Shown: positions 55,952 through 64,000 of the stretch, one piece after another
Layout of the letters: each line of letters starts with the position of its first letter
Position numbering within the stretch: position 1 is the stretch's first letter
NCBI GenBank assembly: GCA_030867875.1
Contig: JAOWCC010000577.1
Coordinates: forward strand, 141,786,344-141,850,343
From: Actinernus sp. WN-2022
Lineage: Eukaryota; Cnidaria; Anthozoa; Actiniaria; Actinernidae
Reading direction: 5' to 3'
DNA length: 64,000 nucleotides
Notes under the pieces: generated by a model
Told to the model about the DNA's origin: nothing
The model's database searches: none
The model's input: only the letters and a program-made list of their open reading frames with translations
Made by a program: the position numbers and the translations under genes

Positions 55952-58900
55952 AATAATTTTCAAGAATCTTGTGCAAAGCAGTTTGCTTCAAGTACAGCAA
56001 TCACTTTGAAAAGGACTGCAAAATGGAACAAGAATGCTCAAGGACTTATTAACACAGAGAAAAGAGATCTCCTAGAATCAGTAGGAACTAGGTCCTTGGA
56101 TAAAGTACATCAAGAAATGTCTTACAGATACAGAGAGAAAGGTACAGAATTAAAAGGCACCAGTTCTGGTGGACTGCCAAGGCGGTACTTCTCCCTTGGA
56201 CCTCGTTCTAAAACTATGGTTGAGGAAACTTCCACATCAAGGCAACATGCATCTGGTTGGGATGAAGAATCCCCAGGGTTACATCGGAGGTATGGCAGTG
56301 CCCGGTATCACAGACCTATTACTATGGATTTGATTAGTAGTCAGTCTAGCAGTAATACTACTGGATCCTCAGCAGCAGGTACAGGGATATCTCATGGGAG
56401 CTCTTTCACAACAAGCAGGATGTCACCACTAGAGTCAACCTCATCTTATAGCCCTTATAGTAGCCAAACTCAAACCACTACAGCAACAAGTACATCATCC
56501 CCATATGGACGGTATTCACCCCTTTCCTATAAAAGTAGTTCACCTGCCTACTCTTTATCCAAGAGATCTGTTAAAACTGCAACTCCACATAGCCTGAAAA
56601 GTTACCATGGCATCAAGCATGGTACAAAAAGTTTTTCTTTAGAAAGAGAAAGTCCTCGTACTACTAAAGACAAGCAGATCTCAAGACATTCTTCCTTACC
56701 ATATTATTCCAGCTATTCTAAAGACAGAGACAGGGTTTCTTCTCCAAGTGGGCACATTTCATCCTATTCATCATCTAGCTACAGAGACAGAGAGAGGTCA
56801 ACTCCTTCTCCAGACTACTCAAAGAGATATGACTGTGGTTCCTCTAGAAGTAGTTCAACAAACTCCTCTAGGGACTCATCAGCATCTAGTAGAAAAAGCT
56901 CTACAAGCTCCCAAGGCAAAGATAGAGTAGTTTATGTAGGAGGGCATCCAGGGCATACTTCTTCACAAGATTCAGCTGCACGAGATATCTCTTTGATAAC
57001 TCATCAGATTACTAGAACTTTTCAAGGGGACTCTAGAAGAGGATCAGATCCCTCAGCTAAAGAAACTACTTCACCATTTTTGCGGACTTACTCTTTAAGA
57101 GGAAGTGGTTATCCCTCTAGATATATCCAGCGGCAATCACTTGAGAGAAAGAGTTCTTTACCAACACACGTTTCATTAAGGCAACAGCAGAAGAATGTAG
57201 AACTAGAGAGAAAAAGTCCACAACCTGAAACCTTGCAAGAAGAGAGGTCCAGAAGAGGAAATTGGCTTAAAACAAGGAAAAAGTCCCCAGACTCTGAAAA
57301 GGGAAGCTCTGTCAGTAGAATGTCTAGTAAACAACGGTCAGACTCTTCATCTCCAGGATTAAGTAAGGGTAGGTTTTCAATTTCAAGTAAGCTGTCCTCC
57401 TCAAATGAGAGCACTGCCGAGGGTAGCACCTTGAAGAAGAGGTTTTCTGTTCCAAGCAAATATTTTTCATCCAAAGAAGTTGTAGGCAAGGATTCGTCCA
57501 GAGAAGGTAGCTCTGAAATGCTGGATTCAAGTGAACTTGGTAAAGTAAAGAAAAAAGTTTCTCTTCCTGGACGATTTAGTTTTAGAAAAAGAAGTGCAAG
57601 TTCTGACTGTACGATGGGTGGAAAATCAGAATCTGCACCAACTAGTCCTGAATCATACTTCAATGAAAAATCTCTTTTGGTGAAGGCAGCTTCCTTTGAT
57701 AGTGAATCAGATAGGACAATAAGTGCAATGATTGGAAGGCTCAAATTTTGGGATAAGAAGGAAAAGGGTGACGATGGTCATTCTAGATTACAATCTCCTG
57801 ATGAAATTCGCAAACGTTCAGAATCCTCACCAGCACAAGTGAGGGCTGAGTTAATTCCTCCGAGGCCACCTCTTCCACCTGTCTCTACAGAAAACCTTTC
57901 TCTTGAGGATAAACTAAGATCTGCTAAGTCATCGGTGGCATTGCTGGAGGGACCAGAGCCCATATCCATGGATGCCTCAAAGGTTCCACTTCGAACAGTG
58001 TCTCTTGACAGTGGGCAGGATGTATATATTCACAGTAGGAAGGAATCTGCAGAAGAACACGCCTTGAAATATTTAAAAAAAGCACAGTCATGGACAAAGG
58101 TTGAAATTGTTAGTAAGAGAGTTGATAAAGAGGTAGCTCAATTGGTCAAAACTGCAGAATCTGTGGAAGATTCACTAAGAGAACAGAGAAGGGCTCGTTA
58201 TAGGAAGACATCAGGTGAGAAAGATAGAATTGGATTTTCAAAATCAATGGATGCAACAGTTAACTATAATACAGAACCAGCTGAGTCTGTAATTAATCAA
58301 TGTAAAGAAGAATCTGTTATAGTGGACCAAAGGGAGGAAGAAAAAGAAAGAGATACATCATCAGATAAAGATGTGTCAGAAAAGCTGAGGGAAAAAAGGA
58401 AACGACGTAGGTTGCAAAGGGAACAGTTTTTTGCTTCCATGTCTCCCCCTGAGGAAAAAATAATTCCAAACCAACAAAGTATAGATTCAGTCGATGGTCC
58501 TACCAAACAATCAGATGTTTCACAGAAAGATCTTGTTGGAAATGGATATCTCCCTTGTGATAAGAATGAGAGCCAGAAAGGCATAGCAGAAACATCAGTG
58601 CTGAAGTTAAAAGTCTCGCAAGAAACAACAAAGTCTTTACTCTCAAAACCACATGGAAATGTAGAGTCCTCTGAAGCTCCCTCACGCTGTCCTCTCCCCA
58701 CAGATATTTTGAGTCGTTATATTTCTGAAGATGATACCTCAAAAACGATATTGCATCCTGAAAGAAAGAAAGATGATAGGCCACATAGCATATGTGGTGG
58801 ATCCCTTTCACCTGATGAGATGAAAAAGTTTGAGGATATCAACTTCTCCCTTGCTAGACAAGTTTCATTTGAAGAAGTTTCCACTCTAAGGCCAAAGAAG

Positions 58901-60026
58901 AAGTGGTTGACATCTTTAAGTGAGTTAGAGAGTGAACAACATGAAACAGAAGAAATTGGAAAATCCTTAGATCCAGATTTGCCACTGAAAGCTGTGGTAC
59001 AGGCAAGTGAGGTTGAGAAATTTGTGGTAGTGAAAAGCAAAGAGGTGCCAGGAGATCATAAGAAAGCTGTCCGGAAAGAGTCATCTGGAACTGAGGATAT
59101 TGTTGATACAAACTTGAAAACACTATTCAGGAAAAAGAAGCACAGTGTCCCTTCTGTAGAAAAAGAAGAAAAGGAGAAAGAAAAGAAAAAAGAAAAGGAA
59201 AGAGAAAAAGAGAAAGCTAAAGAAAGAGAGAGAGAAAAGAAAGAGAGAGGAAAAGTGGAAAAGGAGAGAAAAGAAAGGGAGAAGCAACGAGAGAAAGATG
59301 AGGAAAGAGAAAGAAAGGAAAGAGAAAAACAGAGGCACAGAGAAGACGAAAAGGAGAGGAAAGGGAAAGGAAAAGAACGGCTTAAAGAAGAAGAAAAGGA
59401 AAAGCACAAAGAGAAAGAAAGAGAGGAAACTGAAAGAAAAGAAAAAGAAAAAAGACATAGGAAAGCAGTGAGAGGACAAAGACATAAAGAGAAAGAAAGA
59501 AAGGAGCTTGAGAAAAAGGGAAAGAAAGATGAAAAGCACAAAGAGAATGAAAAACAAGAAGAAGATGAAAATGGGACAGAGAAGGAAAAAGAAGAAATTG
59601 AGAAAAAGGAACACAAGAATCAGATGAAGAAAGTGCAACCAGAAGAAATTGAGAAAAAGGAAGAAGATGGAGAAAGTGAGTTACCCAAGGCAGGAGCTGT
59701 ATCTGCTCTGAGGTCTGTTTTCGTCAAGAAAGAACCGGCCAAGCCCGCAATCAGGCATCTCCGCAAGAATCGGCCTAATACCTTGGCAGTTGGGATAGCA
59801 CCTGAGATTCTTAAAGCTGCACGGGAGCAGGTGGCAAGAGAGGAAAAGTTCCGTAATAGGGGTGTTGTACAAGATGACATCTATGTGCACCAGACTGGAA
59901 CAGAATCAGAAGAGGAACAAGTGATGAGTAATGAAGTAGTGAAGCCTGTTGTTGTGGTACAACAATCACTAGAGATCAACAATGAAGAGGAGGAGAAAAA
60001 GACAAAACAAAAGGAGTCCAAGAGAG
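55952..60026 (+). CDS. Large internal exon of a Ser-rich, charged scaffold-like protein
   Basis: A strong acceptor (actctcttccgttccag) precedes 55952 and a donor AAGAGAG|GTGAGT follows 60026; 4,075 nt, in phase 0, out phase 1. The first residues are NNFQESCAKQFASSTAITLK. The first 500 residues are Ser/Tyr/Arg-rich and contain many basic-x-x-Ser sites (for example RRYFSLGPRS, FSLERESPR), probably disordered. A proline-rich IPPRPPLPPVST (57855-57890) may bind SH3 domains. At 59155-59690 there is a long Lys/Glu/Arg run, then a conserved-looking tail (PAIRHLRKNRPNTLAVG; PEILKAAREQVAREEKFRNR). No catalytic domain is seen and no family is recognised. The first in-frame ATG is some way in, so an upstream exon is expected. 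Confidence 0.85.
59155..59690 (+). other. Lys/Glu/Arg-rich segment, possible single alpha helix
   Basis: About 175 residues almost wholly K, E and R with few hydrophobics (EKEKEKKKEKEREKEKAKER). The lack of heptad leucines distinguishes it from a coiled coil; such sequence can form a stable single alpha helix. Minus-strand Phe/Ser-rich frames opposite are artefacts. Confidence 0.7.
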
Positions 60027-60057
60027 GTGAGTCTTATTAGCAGTTTACTCTGTATAA

Positions 60058-60263
60058 TGGACTGGTCACAAATTAGCAGTGGGGACAGAGGTGGAGGGTC
60101 ATAATTATTTGAACCCCCAAAAATGGAGGGTCATAAAAAATGGGTCCTTCCCCCTGCAATCCCCCTTTTTCATTGAGCAAATGAGGAGGGAGGGGCATAA
60201 TATTTCATGCTTATGGAGAGTTGTATATTTTTAGCCTGTTGCTAATTTATGACCAGTCCCTAA
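60058..60263. mobile_element. TIR MITE in intron
   Basis: ggactggtcacaaattagca at the left mirrors tgctaatttatgaccagtcc at the right. The interior has gagggtcataa motifs and a C/T-rich part. Just after the donor of the preceding exon. Confidence 0.7.
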
Positions 60264-60790
60264 GGCCAAATAATAATATATATGTGGTTCCAGTTATACT
60301 GGTCAGTAGGTTACATGTAGGTGTTGGCTGTATTTTTTTTTGCAGATTTCAAGAAAAACCATTATAGCGATTCTCTGATATCAAGCTTGTAGTTGAAATT
60401 TTGGTGGAAAAAACAACAGGGGAAATCTAGGCTTGGTTGCAGTCTGGGTAACCGGCATCTGATTAGAAAATCTGATTTTTTTATTTTTTTATTTTTTTTA
60501 TTTTTTATTTAAACATATATATTCTCGGCGTTTGCCCCAAGAGCATGGGAGCTCATCTAGGGGGCTTACGCTCACCTATACTGCATTGGTTCAGACCCCA
60601 GGTACCCCTCTCATAAAATGTATAATACACTAAAATATTAACCCATGTAACAGTATGCATGTCTGTATTTTTATTCATTTATTGTTATTTTAGTTATTCC
60701 AGGTGCACTCTATTAAAATATTAACTGCCTGAGCTTGTTTATGAAACTTTCATTTCTGATGACAATAAAACTACCTAATTATAACAACAT
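60264..60790. other. AT-rich intron sequence
   Basis: Contains a T/A homopolymer-rich tract at 60477-60512. No exon or inverted repeat recognised. Confidence 0.45.
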
Positions 60791-61023
60791 TATGGTGCAT
60801 TCAATTGACCATGTTCCAGAATATGAAATCACAGAATGATCACTGCAAATAAGTTAAATGTATATTGGTATGATATAGCCAATCCTGGTCATGAATCTCA
60901 CATGTTAGCTAGCATTTGTAGCTTATGTATTGAGTACAAAATGTGCCTGCACAGTGATTTCCAGAGACTATTCCACGCCATCTATTCTATCTTATTCTGG
61001 AATATGGTCAATCGAACTTGCCA
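60791..61023. mobile_element. MITE family B, copy 3 (intron)
   Basis: ggtgcattcaattgaccatg..ttccagaata at the left and tattctggaatatggtcaat at the right are inverted. It shares gaatgatcactgcaaa and agtgatttccagagactatt with 1900-2103. It appears the best kept of the three copies. Confidence 0.75.
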
Positions 61024-61062
61024 TATTGTTATTAAATTTATGTATATGACTGTATAATTACA

Positions 61063-61440
61063 ATAATAATAATAATAATAATAATAAATACTCTTTATTT
61101 GCACCACCATTTAACATTTTACAAAGCAAAAGGAAAAAGTATCTTATACATTGAAGGGCTGTGTGCCACAAGGGCCTAAGTGACTCCTGATCACGTTCTA
61201 AATTCTCCCTTAGAAAACAAAGAACTTGAAGGAGAATTTAGAACGTGATCAGGAGTCACTTAACACCTTCGTAGCACACAGCCCTTCAATTACTGTATAC
61301 ATGTACATGTATTACAAAGGAAAGGGAATTTATAAGGAGAGTGCGGGGGAGTTGGAGTAACCTAAGTTTTCAAAGCCAACTCCCCATTAAATTAAAATAC
61401 ATATCACAAAAATAAGGTCAAGGTGCAGTACTTCTGTACA
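61063..61440 (-). mobile_element. LINE 3'-tail remnant with (AAT)n end
   Basis: An (ATA)n run at 61063-61086 is followed by aaatactctttatttgcacc, which on the minus strand is a typical LINE end (ggtgcaaataaagagtattt). A hairpin at 61155-61291 interrupts it. No coding sequence remains. Confidence 0.5.
61155..61291. mobile_element. Hairpin element
   Basis: attgaagggctgtgtgccac at 61153 mirrors gtagcacacagcccttcaat at 61271-61290; inner arms share gtgactcctgatcacgttct. It lies within the LINE tail 61063-61440. Confidence 0.85.
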
Positions 61441-63071
61441 TGTGCTCACACTTTTTAAAATTATACAAGGTTTTGTTTGAATAGTTCATGAGGTAAATGG
61501 AAAAATCATTTTTGTTCTGATTGCTTTATCTTTCATTTGATTAGTGTTTCAGGTCAAAATTCTCATCTTCTGATTCTTGTTAACAGAAATCAGTATTCTT
61601 TAATCACATACTGAACCCCTACATGGAAGCTTATATAGCATCATAGTATAAAAGCCTTACTTTCAATGATAAAACTGCAGTAGAATGAAATGGTTAAGAG
61701 CCATCAGTGAAGATTATATAATTTATGACATTTTTGAGAGATAAGAAAATGGTCAGTATATTTAAAATGTTTGGTTCTCCACATTCTATACAAGAGTAAT
61801 GTGCATTGGAGGTCTTGAAAACTGTGGATGCACAAGCAGAATGTGAGTGCATTTAGCAGCTTTTAAAGACCTCAAAAGTGCATTAATAATTTTATATTTT
61901 TTATAGGACAAAATAAACCCTTATTTTATTTGTTTTATAATATAAAATTCAATCTAAATATTTGTTCTCCTATGCAAGTGCTTTTATAAAAATCATTATG
62001 AAATACAGTGAGTTCAACATTTTCAGCCAATAAAATTGCATGTTCTTAGGGTGGTCATGCACTATAATGTAACATTATAAGCAAGAATATTACAGGCAGA
62101 CTTCCAATTTATCATTCAGTACATGCATTCATGGAAATGGGATTTAAACTGTTATTTAACATCTACTACATGTACATGTACTTCAGATTATTATAATATA
62201 AATAAACAGCAAGTTTTGAAATATGGTGGAGCCATTACCTGTTGTCTATCAAGTATTTCAGCAGCCATTTAAATTTCCATGTTTAAAATAATATTGTATT
62301 TTTATAAGTGGCATGGAATACCTTATGTGGCATGGAATACCTTATAGTACATGTTGCACTTGCATACTGCTATTAAAATATTTATTGAAAACAGGTTTTC
62401 CGTTGTGATGGAAATGACCGTCAAAATTAGCTTATTATGAACCTCATTCCTTTTTCTCTGATAACTTAAAGATAACTTTGTCTCTCTGCAAGAAGCCAAG
62501 ATAAAACTCCTCCTGTTATTAGATTACCTTTAACCAATTAGAATGCTTACTTGTGTGTCTTTGTTTAAATAATAGTGTTCAGTGCCGGACAAGATAAAAT
62601 GGCACAGCAATGTACATTTATTAAAGATCCTTGGTGTTCTACCACACCTACACTGGAGAAACAATAACTGACCTACAATGACACCAGTGTGTATCTTACT
62701 TATCTCAACCTTAACTAAATACTGATTGATCTACTCAAACAAATTATCTTGGTTACAAAGAAAATAAAACTAGATAACCCAGTGTGAAGGATAAGTCCTC
62801 AGAGCTTTGTTTCTGTCAATATACATGTAAACTGTGAAATCCACTTTGCTGATGTAATGTCTAACAGAGATCAGTAATGGAGGTTGTTTTTTATCAGTAA
62901 AATGACACCAGGTAAATTCCATGAAATTGTAGGTGGAAATCAGTGTAAAGAATTAGCTATTTGTATACCTTAAAATGTTCTTCCGATCCTCAATTAGTAG
63001 ATCGATGCAAGCCAAGTCTCTATAGCACTCCTAATGAGACAAAGATTATTTTGTTCTGATGTCTTCAACAG
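61441..63071. other. AT-rich intron sequence
   Basis: No exon, RNA or defined repeat is seen, apart from a local direct repeat ggcatggaataccttat at 62310-62345. It forms the rest of the 3,045-bp intron between the two plus-strand exons. Confidence 0.5.
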
Positions 63072-63468
63072 TGCATAAAACCAAGAGAGGAAGAAAGATC
63101 TCATCAACTCTTCGACCCTTTGGAATGATGAAGACAAAGTCAGAGTCCAACTTGAATGAGAGATTTGACTTAATGCAAGTTAACATTGCATATGATGATG
63201 AGAAAAATGAGGAAGAAAAGAAGCCAGAAGAGAAAAACGTCATTGAGCTCACAGCAGTGTCTACAATAATTGTCCCTCCAGTGATTTCACAACTAATTTC
63301 TGATAGAGTCGGCAAAAGGCCAGAAGAACCAAATCAAAACCAGAGTGATTTCAGTGAAGGGCTTGAGTCTTTCTTTGGGGAATCCAAGCTAAAAGTTCCA
63401 GATGAAGCTTCTCCAAAATTTGAAATAACAAGTGAGGACTTGGATGCCATTTCTCTTCAAACAACAGG
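63072..63468 (+). CDS. Next exon of the 56-kb plus-strand gene
   Basis: The acceptor gatgtcttcaacag ends at 63071; the first two bases TG complete the G left by the previous exon (Val), giving HKTKRGRKISSTLRPFGMMK.. in an open frame. The exon ends at CAGG|GTAAGT, with GT at 63469-63470 (phase 2). It holds KTKSESNLNERF, a Glu/Lys-rich segment and an acidic end (FEITSEDLDAISLQT). The match of phases to the exon at 55952 supports one gene. The gene continues beyond the right edge. The ATG at 63060 belongs to the intron. Confidence 0.75.
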
Positions 63469-64000
63469 GTAAGTACAGAATTGTGTGTGCATGTTAGATT
63501 GATTACAAATAGTTTCTGGGATGTTATCAATTAATAAGGACTATATTTACACACAGGCAAATAAATGGAAAATATATGTTGGCAGGATATCTGACTTACA
63601 TTGTGCTTTAACCAGTACAGCAGAATTAGGTCAAGTTTGTTTTTAGGAACAAAATAGTATTTGAAATCAGATATTAATTAAATTATGATTATATTTGTTT
63701 TTTCTGTTCCTTTAAATAGTCTGTGGTAAACGATTTGCCTCTCACCTCTGGACTGGGTTCAATCTCTGCAATGTGGTGTCATATACATTTTGTATGTGAG
63801 TTAAGTTTGTTGGTATCTCACCCTTGTCTGCTATACCAGCCATATTTTTTCACTCATAAATGTGAAGAAAAAATAGTCTGGTTCTTACCTGAGTGCTTAT
63901 ATAATTAGTTTCCAATAATATTATGCAAGTTCTGACGTAAATACTTTTGTCTTTCTTCTACCCAATCAGTGTGATTGTAAGAAAAGTTTTGAATAAATTA
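63469..64000. other. Intron to the right edge
   Basis: AT-rich sequence following the donor. The 61-codon frame at 63723-63908 has no recognisable content. Confidence 0.45.

Noticed and set aside
59056..59638. Long Phe/Ser-rich minus-strand frames
   Set aside because: They are the complement of the K/E/R-rich coding region on the plus strand.

Overview
The window is animal nuclear DNA. It is AT-rich, has intron-containing genes with GT..AG junctions, and is packed with decayed CR1/L2-like LINEs and short inverted-repeat elements (MITEs and foldback hairpins). The repeat style (palindromic MITEs, tRNA-headed SINE, LINE with a 2A-like peptide) suggests a cnidarian, probably an anthozoan such as a stony coral. 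This is inference from style; no species-specific gene was recognised.

Layout. 1-5.7 kb: a LINE fragment at the left edge, one possible terminal exon (1562-1883), and nested MITEs inserted in an old LINE. 5.7-17.5 kb: almost only MITEs, foldback elements, a 100-bp satellite, a tRNA-like module between inverted repeats, one possible first exon (13126-13214), and a 1,166-bp near-perfect palindrome. 17.5-39.1 kb: one large minus-strand gene, reconstructed here as seven exons whose reading phases all agree, about 3,040 codons. It has three SxIP motifs at the N-terminus, a Lys-Pro-Ser-Thr hexapeptide minisatellite, acidic tandem repeats, and a long C-terminal coiled coil. Its introns hold many MITEs and a SINE. 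39.4-47 kb: two broken LINEs in opposite orientations; the first carries a GDIEQNPGP 2A-like peptide before its endonuclease. 47-53 kb: more MITEs, LINE tails and hairpins, including a 99-bp hairpin with apparent 10-bp target duplications. 53-64 kb: the repeat load falls sharply; two phase-matched plus-strand exons (55952-60026 and 63072-63468) belong to a large serine-rich, charged protein that continues past the right edge.

The minus-strand protein looks cytoskeletal: SxIP motifs are the known EB1-binding signal of microtubule plus-end proteins, and they are joined here to a basic Pro-rich repeat and coiled coil. The plus-strand protein is also scaffold-like (Ser-rich, a proline-rich run, and a Lys/Glu/Arg stretch that may form a single alpha helix). 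Neither could be assigned to a named family. No rRNA, CRISPR array, intact tRNA or intact transposase was found.
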